Of a stretch of 64,000 nt of DNA, positions 45,867-54,643 are shown one piece after another (position 1 is the stretch's first letter; every line of letters starts with the position of its first letter). Made by a program: the position numbers and the translations under genes. The stretch comes from Pedobacter sp. Hv1. GTDB taxonomy: Bacteria > Bacteroidota > Bacteroidia > Sphingobacteriales > Sphingobacteriaceae. The stretch covers positions 62,001-126,000 of the forward strand of contig NZ_LLWP01000009.1 of assembly GCF_001412215.1 (NCBI RefSeq), written 5' to 3'. The notes beneath the pieces are model-generated. The model worked only from the letters and a program-made list of their open reading frames with translations. It was not told the origin of the DNA and did not search any database.

Positions 45867-46050
45867 ATTGTTGTGAAAGGAGAAAAACCAAGCTAAAATA
45901 GATATCCGAGAGTTCATTCTGAGGTGTTTTTGAACACAGGTATAATTATTGGTGATAATGTTATTGCTTCTTTGTCTTTTGGATATCACTTCATATTTAA
46001 ACCTTTTAACGCTTTTTGGAATTAAGTTGTTTCAATTACCAATAGCTATT

Positions 46051-47751
46051 TTAATTTGTCTTAATCATATAGTCTACAATTTTACGGTAGTTGTGTTGCT
46101 GAACTTTAACTTCCTCAGTAATTGTAGATCCGTTTTCTTTATAGGACTTTTGATGGCTTTTAGCTGTTAGGTAACAGTCAATAAGATTTGTCTTTGATAG
46201 TATGTCCTTATGCCTTCTGTTCCAGTTAAAGCTGTATTCTTCCAATATTTCAATTACTCTTTTAAACTTGTTCTCATCAATCTTATTTTGAGGGGCCTTA
46301 TGGTGTAAGATTAATGTATAGTGTTCTTGGTTGTTTAGATTTGAGGCCTCTATGACATAGAAGTATTTGTTTAAAATATTACAACAGATAGCAAAAAAAT
46401 AGTTGTCCCTAGCCAGAATGAGCTTAAGAATATTCGTGTCATCCAGGGGTTGGCCCACTTTTGATAAGAATAGTGCAATACAACCCTGATTTCGTAAGTA
46501 GTTAATCATGGAATTCATTTTACCATTCTCTCTTTTTGACATGATTTCGAATAGGGCCAGGGCAGTATCATATTCAGAGGATAATGAGGAGCCGTATCCA
46601 AATGAATAACCTTTTGTTTTAAAATATTTTATGATAGTGATAATTTTATATGCTTTTAGTTGATCCTTCTTTGGTAGGATAATCCCATAATCTGGGACTT
46701 CTGGTATAATTTCATTATTCCCTTCGTAAAAAGAAAACTCAACCTGATTAGTGTTTGGAGGATAGTTATGTGAAATCTCGAGGTCCTGATTTCCTGAAGG
46801 TTTATAAACGGGCTTAATTCTTTTTACAGGTATCTTTTTTTTATTTTTTCTTTCAGGAGAAGTTCTTGTGTCTGGATAGGGTTTATACTCATAATTGGTC
46901 CAACTTGGTTTTTCTCCTGTAATATTTTGGATTTTTGTAACATAATAAAGAGGCTTTTTTTCTGCTGTGAAACCACATTGGATAGCACGGAAACTTATAT
47001 TTATATGTTCTTTGTGAGGAAAGTAGGTTGTTATCCAAGCAGATTGCTGTTTCTCTTTATCAGCATTTATTTCGATAAATGCTTTCCTTAGAGTTGAAGA
47101 GATAGTGGCTATCGCCCTTTTGAATTCTGGATCAAATGCGAGTCGGGCTATGAGATTTCTGCCTCTATTGCAATACCTGGAATGGATTATTAACTTGGGG
47201 ATTATTGGGTTACTGTCAATAATAATATAGCTTTCTGGGTTGAAGATTTCTCCCGATAGGACAGAATGGGTAATTTTCCCATCAAAGAAAAAATTGTACC
47301 GTGCAATCTCACTACAGGGAAAAATCAGAGAATAATCCTTATGGGGGATGAAAACACAGGGTATATTTTTAAAAATATCAAGATTGGGCAATGTACACCT
47401 AATGTCATTTTTAGTTATTATATTCTCTATAGATTGATGTGGATATTGACTGGGATTGCTAACGTGGATTGATCCAGAAAATGCAAGTCCATCATGGGTG
47501 AACAAGGATCCATTTTTTTGATTTGGTGCAAAAATAATTCCGGGATGGAGGAAAGGGAGAAAATTTATTTCTAGTTTATCCGTTGGTATTCTTTTCTTTG
47601 AATCGAAAGGTACGCCAACAGGATAGTGATGAAAAATACATGCATAATTAGGATGGTCATCCCAGGTTTTTTTTGTTATTCTGCCAACATATAGAATAAT
47701 TCGATCTTGATGGGATTTATTAAATATTACTTTCTTAGGCTCTCTTTCCAT
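46051..47751 (-). CDS. TnsE-like protein at the right transposon end
   Basis: 566 residues, near the length of Tn7 TnsE (538). Segments correspond in order to TnsE: an N-terminal beta start (IILYVGRITKKTWDD), PCSEIARYNFFFDGKITHS against PQLELARSLFLINSYF, FDPEFKRAIATI, a Lys/Arg/Pro-rich linker (about 305-345), and a C-terminal domain with FLSKVGQP, YFYVIEAS and VIEILEEYSFNWNRR, where TnsE has NWPN. TnsE steers Tn7 to lagging-strand and mobile-plasmid targets through the sliding clamp. The gene starts 62 bp inside the right end and reads inwards, separate from tnsABC-tniQ. The call is by remembered alignment and needs profile comparison. Confidence 0.55.
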   Translation of the reverse strand: MEREPKKVIFNKSHQDRIILYVGRITKKTWDDHPNYACIFHHYPVGVPFDSKKRIPTDKLEINFLPFLHPGIIFAPNQKNGSLFTHDGLAFSGSIHVSNPSQYPHQSIENIITKNDIRCTLPNLDIFKNIPCVFIPHKDYSLIFPCSEIARYNFFFDGKITHSVLSGEIFNPESYIIIDSNPIIPKLIIHSRYCNRGRNLIARLAFDPEFKRAIATISSTLRKAFIEINADKEKQQSAWITTYFPHKEHINISFRAIQCGFTAEKKPLYYVTKIQNITGEKPSWTNYEYKPYPDTRTSPERKNKKKIPVKRIKPVYKPSGNQDLEISHNYPPNTNQVEFSFYEGNNEIIPEVPDYGIILPKKDQLKAYKIITIIKYFKTKGYSFGYGSSLSSEYDTALALFEIMSKRENGKMNSMINYLRNQGCIALFLSKVGQPLDDTNILKLILARDNYFFAICCNILNKYFYVIEASNLNNQEHYTLILHHKAPQNKIDENKFKRVIEILEEYSFNWNRRHKDILSKTNLIDCYLTAKSHQKSYKENGSTITEEVKVQQHNYRKIVDYMIKTN

Positions 47752-47765
47752 ATAGGAAATTTAAG

Positions 47766-47805
47766 AATTTTGCATTACCTTTTGTTGTTTTGCATTATCT
47801 TTTAT
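47766..47805 (-). repeat. Right-end TnsB-binding-site-like repeats (two copies)
   Basis: On the minus strand ATAAAAGATAATGCAAAAC (47787-47805) and CAAAAGGTAATGCAAAATT (47766-47784), spaced by 21 bp. Both share the AAAGnTAnTGCAAAA core with the left-end copies. A weaker third copy may extend into the start of the TnsE-like gene near 47720. Confidence 0.75.
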
Positions 47806-47813
47806 ATTTCACA

Positions 47814-47818
47814 GATAC
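47814..47818. repeat. Target-site duplication GATAC, right copy
   Basis: GATAC directly after the terminal ACA of the element, identical to 27953-27957. Confidence 0.92.
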
Positions 47819-48677
47819 CGCCACCAACCAAAGCCACATCAGAAATGGTATGATGAGGAGATCGATAGGGCCTTTCTGTCATTAAAGCATTGGCTACTGG
47901 AAGTTTTCCTGCAACTGAATATATTTTAGTGCTTTCTAAGGCTTCTTGTAAATTAAGTGGGGGTAAAATAGTGGGTAAACGCTTGGCTAACATTGTTTTT
48001 CCAGCACCGGGTGGGCCAATCAAAATTACATTATGCCCTCCAGCTGCGGCAATTTCTAGGGCACGTTTGATGTTTTCTTGACCTTTTACATCAGCAAAAT
48101 CTTGTTCGTAGCTGTTAACTTGTCTGAAAAACTCTTCTCTTGTATCTACAACTACAGGTGTGGGAATTTCTTTGCCATTAAGGAAGTCGATTACGTGTGT
48201 TAAGGTTTCCATTCCATAAACCGAAAGATCATTTACAATGGCCGCTTCTCTAGCATTGACATGGGGTAGCACAAATCCTTTAAAATTTTCTTTACGGGCT
48301 TGGATGGCAATGGGTAAAGCTCCTTTAATGCTTTGTAAGCCTCCATCTAAAGAGAGCTCTCCCATTAGGAAGTATTTCTCTAAGTCGTTAACTACAATTT
48401 GTCCGGAGGCGGCTAATATGCCAATTGCAATGGGCAGATCGTAAGCAGAACCTTCTTTTCTAATATCGGCAGGAGCTAGGTTAACTACAATTTTTTGACG
48501 AGGCATGCGGTAACCCGAAACCCGAAGGGCGCTCTCTACCCGAAACATGCTTTCTTTTACGGCATTGTCTGGTAGTCCGACCACATAATACCTGGCGCCG
48601 CCACCCACACTTACTTCAATAGTAATGGTGAGGGCGTCAACACCGTAAACAGCACTTCCATAGGTTTTTACTAGCAT
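47814..48677 (-). pseudogene. yifB: yifB/comM N-terminal half, cut off by the Tn7-like insertion
   Basis: From ATG at 48677 (MLVKTYGSAVYGVDALTITI) it encodes the N-terminal ChlI/lon-like domain and the start of the AAA+ module with Walker A LIGPPGAGKTMLAKRLP, up to DVALVGGGI at the insertion. The frame leaves the gene and stops at 47802 inside the element. An ATG six codons upstream (48695) is less likely. The protein made, if any, would lack Walker B and the sensors and be inactive. See 27278-27957 for the other half. Confidence 0.95.
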
Positions 48678-48842
48678 ATACTTAAATGTATGCAAAGCAA
48701 AATGGAATTGTCAAATAGTTTTTTAAAATGAAACTAAAAGGTAATTTTCTTAATTATTGAAGGATTGTTTTTCTTTTCGAGAAAAGCCAAGCTTGTAACT
48801 GTTTGTTGAAGAAGGTATAAATTTAGACTTATCCAAATTCAC

Positions 48843-49121
48843 TTAGCTTATGAAAGACCAAAAAACCAGTGCACTATTACAAATTGAAATGATCAATGTC
48901 CATAATGCATATCCTTTTATTTTTGAAGGATCTTTTATCCCAGAATGAATAGACCATACAGCGATAATTAGTTGAACACCCATTAATGGAAGCGTAATCA
49001 GCTCTCTAATAATACCAATTATTACGATATCAAATTTAAAATAATAGGTGTCTAAAGCCACAAATAGAAAATACAAGGAGGTTAGCCAACTGATATGGAA
49101 TAAAATTTTAGTCCCTTTCAT
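48843..49121 (-). CDS. Small three-helix membrane protein
   Basis: 92 residues with three hydrophobic helices (about 8-25, 30-58 and 68-90). No motif recognised. It lies 16 bp after the DUF6814 gene in the same direction, so it is probably part of the transporter operon. Confidence 0.6.
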   Translation of the reverse strand: MKGTKILFHISWLTSLYFLFVALDTYYFKFDIVIIGIIRELITLPLMGVQLIIAVWSIHSGIKDPSKIKGYALWTLIISICNSALVFWSFIS

Positions 49122-49137
49122 GTCTTGTTAATTTTTA

Positions 49138-49389
49138 TTACAATTCTTCTGAGTTTTCTGGAAGATGATCATATTCGCCAGCTAACGCATATTTTCCAAA
49201 AATAACAAGGCCAATGGCTATGGGGATAAAAATCAGCAAAATAATTCCCCATTGTAAGGCGGTATTGGTTTGGGCCACACCAGCTTCAGCCTTGCTTACT
49301 TTGTCCCAAGCTTGCCAAGCCATAAAAACCATTGCCGTTGGACCAAGGATCATCCATACTAAGCCTAATATTTTTTTTAGTGATTTCAT
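49138..49389 (-). CDS. DUF6814-type small membrane protein
   Basis: 83 residues from ATG at 49389 (MKSLKKILGLVWMILGPTAM), with two transmembrane helices and an acidic tail (EYDHLPENSEEL). Longer readings upstream run into the transporter gene. It starts 8 bp after the stop of the MFS transporter, with which this family typically co-occurs, and is probably a small accessory subunit. Confidence 0.75.
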   Translation of the reverse strand: MKSLKKILGLVWMILGPTAMVFMAWQAWDKVSKAEAGVAQTNTALQWGIILLIFIPIAIGLVIFGKYALAGEYDHLPENSEEL

Positions 49390-49396
49390 ATCTCTT

Positions 49397-50926
49397 TTAG
49401 TCGTTAACGTTTTGATCTGGTTTATTAGAAAGATAGACGGCGCCAATGATAAAGCTTAAGGCGGCAATCCCGATAGGATACCATAAACCCGAAAGTGGAG
49501 TTGAGCCCGCAAAACTGGCAATAAGCGTAGCAATAAAAGGTACTAGACCTCCAAAAACACCATTGCCTACATGATAAGGCAAAGACATAGAGGTATAGCG
49601 GATTTTGGTTGGAAATAATTCTACCAAAAAGGCTGCAATTGGGCCATATACCATGGTAACCAATAGAATTTGGAAAAACACCAGCCCCACAAAAATCCAA
49701 AAGGTACTGGTATTTAATTTTTTGTCTTTATATACTTCTTTTGCATGACCAACCGCTTTATTGGGGTCTGCATAAACGGTATCAACCAACACTTTGTTGA
49801 AAGAGGTTCCATCAGCAAGGGTATAGGCCGTACTAATATTAATCAGGCTATCGCCATTTGCATGTAATGGATGGTGCGTAATGATCGGCTCAGCGACTTT
49901 TACCGTTTTTGAAGTATTGAGTGTAGCAATATCGCTTTTGTCTAAAAATAATTGATAAATAGGTCTATAGAAAATAATGCCCAATAACATTCCTGTTAGC
50001 ATGATCCACTTTCGACCTACTTTATCGCTCCAAGCACCAAATACAACAAAAAATGGCGTGGCGAAAGCAATACCCCAAAGGAGGATGTACCTCGAGTCGT
50101 TGAAATCTATTTTACAGGTGTTTTCGATAAAAGATTGGGCATAAAACTGGCCTGTGTACCAAATTACGCCTTGCCCCATAGTGGCACCAAACAAAGCCAG
50201 CAAAACCATTTTAAAGTTTGCTTTTTTATTGAAACTTTCTTTTAACGGATTTTTAGAAACCTTGCCCTCGGTTTTAAGCTTGGTAAACATGGGCGATTCG
50301 TGCATCTTTAAACGGATATAGATAGACACACCAACCAATAAAATAGATAATAGGAAGGGAATTCTCCAACCCCAATCTGCAAAAGCTTCGGCACCAATAA
50401 TGTTTTTAGCAAGCACAATAATGCCTAATGAAAGAAATAAGCCCAGTGTTGCTGTGGTTTGGATCCAACTGGTGAAAAAACCTCTTTTGCCTGGGGGAGC
50501 ATGTTCGGCTACATAAGTGGCAGCACCACCATATTCGCCTCCCAGAGCCAAGCCTTGTACCAAACGTAAAATGAGCACTAAAATTGGAGCTGCGTATCCA
50601 ATACTGGCATAAGAAGGGATGAGCCCAATTAGAAAGGTAGAGCCACCCATTAAAACAAGGGTTAACAGAAAGGTATATTTTCTGCCAATCAGATCGCCCA
50701 GCCTGCCAAAAACCAATGCCCCAAAGGGACGAACAATAAAACCAGCAGCAAAAATGGCTAAGGTATTGATCAGGGCCGAAGCGCCTGCATCTGCAGGAAA
50801 AAGTTGAGCGCCAATAATGGTGGCTAAACTTCCAAAAATATAGAAATCATACCATTCAATTAAGGTGCCTAAGGAGGAGGCCCCGATTACTTTAAAAATG
50901 CTGTTTTGCTTGGTTTCTAAACTCAT
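49397..50926 (-). CDS. MFS transporter, metabolite:H+ symporter (MHS) family
   Basis: 509 residues with 12 hydrophobic helices. The MFS motif FGRLGDLIGRKYTFL lies between helices 2 and 3, and FGAWSDKVGRKW between helices 8 and 9. A hydrophilic insert of about 85 residues (roughly 320-405, with LHANGDSLINISTAYTLADG and KAVGHAKEVYKDKK) separates two helices in the second half, unlike the short loop of ProP-type relatives. The family imports organic acids or osmolytes with protons. First gene of a three-gene operon. Confidence 0.9.
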   Translation of the reverse strand: MSLETKQNSIFKVIGASSLGTLIEWYDFYIFGSLATIIGAQLFPADAGASALINTLAIFAAGFIVRPFGALVFGRLGDLIGRKYTFLLTLVLMGGSTFLIGLIPSYASIGYAAPILVLILRLVQGLALGGEYGGAATYVAEHAPPGKRGFFTSWIQTTATLGLFLSLGIIVLAKNIIGAEAFADWGWRIPFLLSILLVGVSIYIRLKMHESPMFTKLKTEGKVSKNPLKESFNKKANFKMVLLALFGATMGQGVIWYTGQFYAQSFIENTCKIDFNDSRYILLWGIAFATPFFVVFGAWSDKVGRKWIMLTGMLLGIIFYRPIYQLFLDKSDIATLNTSKTVKVAEPIITHHPLHANGDSLINISTAYTLADGTSFNKVLVDTVYADPNKAVGHAKEVYKDKKLNTSTFWIFVGLVFFQILLVTMVYGPIAAFLVELFPTKIRYTSMSLPYHVGNGVFGGLVPFIATLIASFAGSTPLSGLWYPIGIAALSFIIGAVYLSNKPDQNVND

Positions 50927-51077
50927 AATTACTAAAACTAATGGTTTAAAAATTAAATTACAACAACATCAATAAAAAGCTGGTAACGTTAATGTTAGAG
51001 ATGAAATAAAATGTAAGAATTGAAATAATTACATTAAAAAAATGTAAAAATTGCAAATTTGATACTGAAAGCTGTGA

Positions 51078-51434
51078 TTAAGATTTGGCCAATGGGTGTT
51101 GCAGGTACAGGATAACCAACGACAACGCTAAAAAAGGCAATTCAATGGCTGCTCCTTTTAAATCTTTATGGTTTAACTCTAAAGCGATAATGAATAAAAT
51201 GCCAGCTGCAGTAATGAAATTACCATAAACAAAAGTTTTAGGGATGAGTACCAATACGGCGCCAATGATGGTAAATACACCCAAAATGAATACCCCATTT
51301 TTTCCAACATCAAACTTGTTGAATAGCTGTAAGAGCTCTGCTTTACCGCTAATCATGGCAATGCCTTGTTTGATGCCCATGTATAAGGCAAAAAGAATAA
51401 GAACTGAATTCAGGATTTTGATGGAAAGTGCCAT
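51078..51434 (-). CDS. DoxX-like four-helix membrane protein
   Basis: 118 residues with four hydrophobic helices and the short loop MISGKAELLQLFNKFDVGKN, as in the DoxX-like family. Function of this subfamily is unclear; relatives act in quinone and redox contexts. Monocistronic. Confidence 0.65.
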   Translation of the reverse strand: MALSIKILNSVLILFALYMGIKQGIAMISGKAELLQLFNKFDVGKNGVFILGVFTIIGAVLVLIPKTFVYGNFITAAGILFIIALELNHKDLKGAAIELPFLALSLVILYLQHPLAKS

Positions 51435-51512
51435 AACCTTTGCTTTAGTTTAACAAATGAATTTTGTACTTACCAATTTATAGATTTTTTAACTTAAATC
51501 CTTCTCGATCTT

Positions 51513-52568
51513 TTATTCTTCTTCTTTAAAGAAAACTTTATAGTAGTTCATTACCTTATCATCATCAAAACCCTTCTCAATTAAGTCTTTATTGCCATGG
51601 ATATAGATGTGGAAGTTCTTATCTAATTTGAGAATACTCTTGAAGGCTTTGGCTTGTTTCTTTACTGCTGCGTTAGAGATGTCGAAAGTATCGGCAATTG
51701 GGGTGTCAAACTCTTCTTCGTAGCTTTTTTTATAACTTTTAAATGATTCTATCCCTTCTTTGTTGGCAATTACCTCGTTGGCAAACTCATCAATGTCAAA
51801 GCTTTCTTTTTCTTTGAAATACTTCATAGAGCGGTTGAGCAGGTCTATTTTATCAGTTTTGGAGATTTCAAAATCATCATCCAATTTTTCGGTTACAAAA
51901 CTTTTGTAAACGCCCAATACATTTTGGGTCTGGTTATAGTTGTCATTTCTGATCTTCAATTTTAAAAACTCATCCTTCCAGTAAACAGCCTCAGCACTGC
52001 GATTGGTCTGGTCAATTACTGCAACTTTAAAGCCTTCTTCTTTATCGGTATTGAAAATTAAACAACCCTTGTCTAGCTTGCTGATATTGATAGCCTCTTG
52101 TTCATAGCTTAAGCCAAAGCCATTCTGCTCTGGATAAACTTTTAAATAGCTTTCTTTGGTTTCCGATTTGAAAATGCCAATGGCATCGTGTAGATCGCCT
52201 TCAATCTGTACGTTCTCAAAATAGGCAATATAAAGCTCACCAGATTTTATTTTTGGATGATTGGAAATTTCATATAAATAAGTAGCCAGCTTTTTACTGT
52301 TGTCGTGAAAAACAGTGCCGTTGTCAAAGATCTCTGCCGCAAAATGATAAACCTCGTTTAAGTTAAGGTCGTTATTAGGGTGCATGAAACGGTAAATCTC
52401 ATTTACTTTTTCGTAAGGAGAAAGAAAATACTGTAATAACAATTGGTTCAGCATTTCATCCTGAATGTGCATCGAATTTTCTGAAAGAACATAAAATTCG
52501 TCTTGCAGTTTATTTCCAATTCTATGGATGGATAATTCTGCTAAGGTTGCTTCGAAAAAAGTAATCAT
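51513..52568 (-). CDS. Nucleoid-associated protein (NdpA/YejK family)
   Basis: 351 residues with the NA37 family pattern: HRIGNKLQDEFYVLSENSMH at the start, LLQYFLSPYEKVNEIYRF, and YIAYFENVQIEGDLHDAIGI before the conserved FKSETKESYLKV. Family members bind the nucleoid; exact function is unknown. Length agrees with the Bacteroidota members. It stands alone. Confidence 0.85.
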   Translation of the reverse strand: MITFFEATLAELSIHRIGNKLQDEFYVLSENSMHIQDEMLNQLLLQYFLSPYEKVNEIYRFMHPNNDLNLNEVYHFAAEIFDNGTVFHDNSKKLATYLYEISNHPKIKSGELYIAYFENVQIEGDLHDAIGIFKSETKESYLKVYPEQNGFGLSYEQEAINISKLDKGCLIFNTDKEEGFKVAVIDQTNRSAEAVYWKDEFLKLKIRNDNYNQTQNVLGVYKSFVTEKLDDDFEISKTDKIDLLNRSMKYFKEKESFDIDEFANEVIANKEGIESFKSYKKSYEEEFDTPIADTFDISNAAVKKQAKAFKSILKLDKNFHIYIHGNKDLIEKGFDDDKVMNYYKVFFKEEE

Positions 52569-52652
52569 AAACTTAAGCTTAATGTTTGGCCAGCAAAAGT
52601 AGTTTTTAGCTTTGGCTTGGTGAAATTATAGCTCAGCGATTAATCAACAATT

Positions 52653-53567
52653 TTACAGACATTCAAACTCTTCGTTAACTAATTCTCTATTTAAGGTAGC
52701 GCCAGCAATTGCTCCTGTGGCAACCGCACTAGCAACCGAGCGCATCATTGTGGTACAATCTCCTACCGCATAGATGCCAGGCACGGTGGTTTGTTGAAAG
52801 CTGGTTACTGTAATATAACCCTCTGGGGTATAGTCGCAATTGAGATCTGCAGCAATAGCTGTATTTTGTTGCATGGCGCAACGGGCATAAATGGCCTCAA
52901 TTTTTTGTTGCGTACCATCTTTAAAGGTGATGCTGTTAACCAAACCGTTGTGATGTACCAGTTCTTCAATTTCTTTGTCGATAATGGCGATATTTTTTAA
53001 TGCCAGTTTTTGTTTGCTCAAGTCATCAAGCTCTACAGGGCCATTGGTAAATAAAGTGAGATCTTCTGTCCAATTGCTAATTAACTTGATAAACTCATAG
53101 CCCATTTCGTCATTGGCGATGATACCAGTTGATTGGCTGCGGACTTCGTATCCATGACAATATGGGCAATGGAGTACAGAAATGCCCCAACATTCTGCAA
53201 AACCTTTGATGGATGGAAAAATATCTTTAACACCGGTTGCAAGGATCAATTTTTTACTTTCGAAGCTTTGGGTTAAGGTATCGATTTTGAAACCAGTTTT
53301 GGTTTGCTGTGCATTAATAGCGGTATCATTTAAATAGGTAATGCTTGGATAAACTAAAACCTGTGCTTTGGCAATGGCGGCTAAATGAGCAGGGGTTTCT
53401 CCATCTCTGGTTAAGAAATTGTGCGAATGTGGTGTTTGCTCATTACATGGTTTGCCACTATCAATAATTAATACTTTTCTTAATGAGCGGCCTAGAGCCA
53501 TGGCGGCCGATAAGCCTGCATAACTACCACCGATAATGATGGCGTCGAATTTTTGTTGTAGTTGCAT
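52653..53567 (-). CDS. Thioredoxin-reductase-like FAD/NAD(P) oxidoreductase
   Basis: 304 residues. FAD-binding GGSYAGLSAA (13-22), the redox pair CPYC (134, 137) at the place of the TrxR CATC motif, and the C-terminal FAD motif GIYAVGDCTT. It is close to the low-Mr thioredoxin reductase-like group used in bacillithiol or thiol reduction (YpdA/HcbA-type relatives lack the CxxC; this one has it). Partner thiol protein unknown. Monocistronic. Confidence 0.88.
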   Translation of the reverse strand: MQLQQKFDAIIIGGSYAGLSAAMALGRSLRKVLIIDSGKPCNEQTPHSHNFLTRDGETPAHLAAIAKAQVLVYPSITYLNDTAINAQQTKTGFKIDTLTQSFESKKLILATGVKDIFPSIKGFAECWGISVLHCPYCHGYEVRSQSTGIIANDEMGYEFIKLISNWTEDLTLFTNGPVELDDLSKQKLALKNIAIIDKEIEELVHHNGLVNSITFKDGTQQKIEAIYARCAMQQNTAIAADLNCDYTPEGYITVTSFQQTTVPGIYAVGDCTTMMRSVASAVATGAIAGATLNRELVNEEFECL

Positions 53568-53701
53568 AAAGAATGATTTGAAGCAAAACTAAACAATAAA
53601 TAACAAACGCAACATTATTGCAACAACTGTTTTGTCAGCAGAGTTTCAAAACTTTGTACGATAAACCTTATTGCAGTGGAGCCCCATTTTTAATGGGCGA
53701 A

Positions 53702-53736
53702 ACGAAAAGAAGGGCTATCGTTACCGATGCCCTTCT
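53702..53736 (-). terminator. Terminator after the TerC gene
   Basis: On the minus strand AGAAGGGC-ATCG / CGAT-AGCCCTTCT followed by TTTTCG, within 30 bp of the TerC stop codon. Confidence 0.7.
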
Positions 53737-53763
53737 AACCTTGTTTTACTTATAAATAATTAA

Positions 53764-54552
53764 TTATTTATAAGTTTCCTCTTTTGGTACATTGCGGAGT
53801 TTAACTGGTTTTTTGCTGTTCTTTTTCATTTTAAGATTTAACATTTCTACCAGAACAGAGAAGGCCATGGCAAAATAAACATAACCCTTTGGTATGTGTT
53901 GGTCTAAACCTTCGGCAAGCAATGATACACCAATTAACAATAAGAACGATAGCGCCAACATTTTTACGGTTGGGTGCTGGTTTACAAACTTGCTGATGGC
54001 ACTAGCCGAAACCATCATTACAATTACAGCAATAACAACAGCAGCAATCATAATTTCGATATGGTCTGCCATTCCTACTGCGGTAATTACAGAATCAAGA
54101 GAGAATACAATGTCAAGAATCAATATTTGAACAATTGTACCTGCAAACGAATGTACTTTGGCTTTTCCCTCGCTGTCTTCTTCGCCTTCTAACTTGTTGT
54201 GTATTTCGTGGGTACTTTTGTAGATCAAGAACAAACCTCCGATTAAAAGGATTAGGTCTCTTCCAGAAATGGCCAATTTATCGAGCCATTCTTGACTGGA
54301 TACGCCAACCCATGCACCCATGTTAAATAGTGGAGTGGTTAAGCTCATTACCCAACTTAATGATAGGAGGAGCAATACACGGGTAATCATTGCTAAGGCA
54401 AGACCAAGTTGCCTGGCTTTTTTCTGTTGTGCTTCTGGCAATTTGCCAGATAAAATTGAAATAAAGACAATATTGTCTATCCCTAAAACAATTTCTAAAA
54501 CTGTTAAGGTTAAAAGAGAGATCCAGGCTTCTGGCGTGGCTAAAAAATCCAT
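53764..54552 (-). CDS. TerC-family integral membrane protein
   Basis: 262 residues with about seven helices. The family signature is at the N terminus (LEIVLGIDNIVFISILSGKL) and repeated in the second half (ILDIVFSLDSVITAVGM), with acidic residues inside helices that bind metal. TerC proteins of this type export or handle Mn2+ in some bacteria and load secreted metalloenzymes. Tellurite function is not implied without other ter genes, and none is near. Confidence 0.9.
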   Translation of the reverse strand: MDFLATPEAWISLLTLTVLEIVLGIDNIVFISILSGKLPEAQQKKARQLGLALAMITRVLLLLSLSWVMSLTTPLFNMGAWVGVSSQEWLDKLAISGRDLILLIGGLFLIYKSTHEIHNKLEGEEDSEGKAKVHSFAGTIVQILILDIVFSLDSVITAVGMADHIEIMIAAVVIAVIVMMVSASAISKFVNQHPTVKMLALSFLLLIGVSLLAEGLDQHIPKGYVYFAMAFSVLVEMLNLKMKKNSKKPVKLRNVPKEETYK

Positions 54553-54579
54553 AGTTACATTTTATCTGCTACGAAGATA

Positions 54580-54612
54580 AAAAAAGCCCCGACAATTTTT
54601 ATCGGAGCTTAG
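54580..54612 (-). terminator. Terminator after the secreted gluzincin gene
   Basis: On the minus strand AAGCTCCGA / TCGGGGCTT (one mismatch) followed by a run of T, 32 bp past the stop at 54644. Confidence 0.7.
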
Positions 54613-54643
54613 GGTATTATTTGGTTGGTTTATGAAAACATGT

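Larger units (their letters stand above)
45618..46050. other. AT-rich control region upstream of the bL17 paralogue
   Basis: 433 bp without a supported gene. It carries two dyad elements, listed separately, and a repeated TGTTCTAT (within about 45818-45848). ACTTGAT occurs both within the palindrome at 45855 and near 45782. The density of symmetric elements suggests that the bL17 paralogue, or replication or transposition functions, are regulated from here. Confidence 0.4.
27958..47813. mobile_element. Tn7-like transposon inserted in yifB (19,856 bp)
   Basis: Both boundaries are defined by sequence. The left end reads TGTTATTTTC after GATAC, and the right end reads TATTTCACA before GATAC, giving TGT...ACA ends and a 5-bp duplication. 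Six TnsB-site-like 19-mers sit in the terminal 100 bp (four left, two right). Excision with one GATAC restores a 512-residue YifB in frame. The left end carries tnsA, tnsB, tnsC and tniQ, overlapping and transcribed inwards; the right end carries a TnsE-like gene, also inwards. About 13.5 kb of cargo lies between. There is no CRISPR array and no cas gene. The comM/yifB gene is a known attachment site for Tn7-related elements such as the AbaR/Tn6022 family in Acinetobacter. Confidence 0.95.

Noticed and set aside
45949..46170. Plus-strand ORF of 73 codons in the gap before the TnsE-like gene
   Set aside because: It overlaps the 3' end of the TnsE-like gene, is simply hydrophobic from AT-rich DNA, and has no ribosome-binding site.
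27958..47813. CRISPR-associated transposon
   Set aside because: No cas gene, no repeat-spacer array and a tnsA-containing core with a single TniQ; this is a plain Tn7-like element.
53764..54552. Tellurite-resistance function for the TerC protein
   Set aside because: No other ter gene is nearby; TerC-family proteins alone are linked to metal handling.
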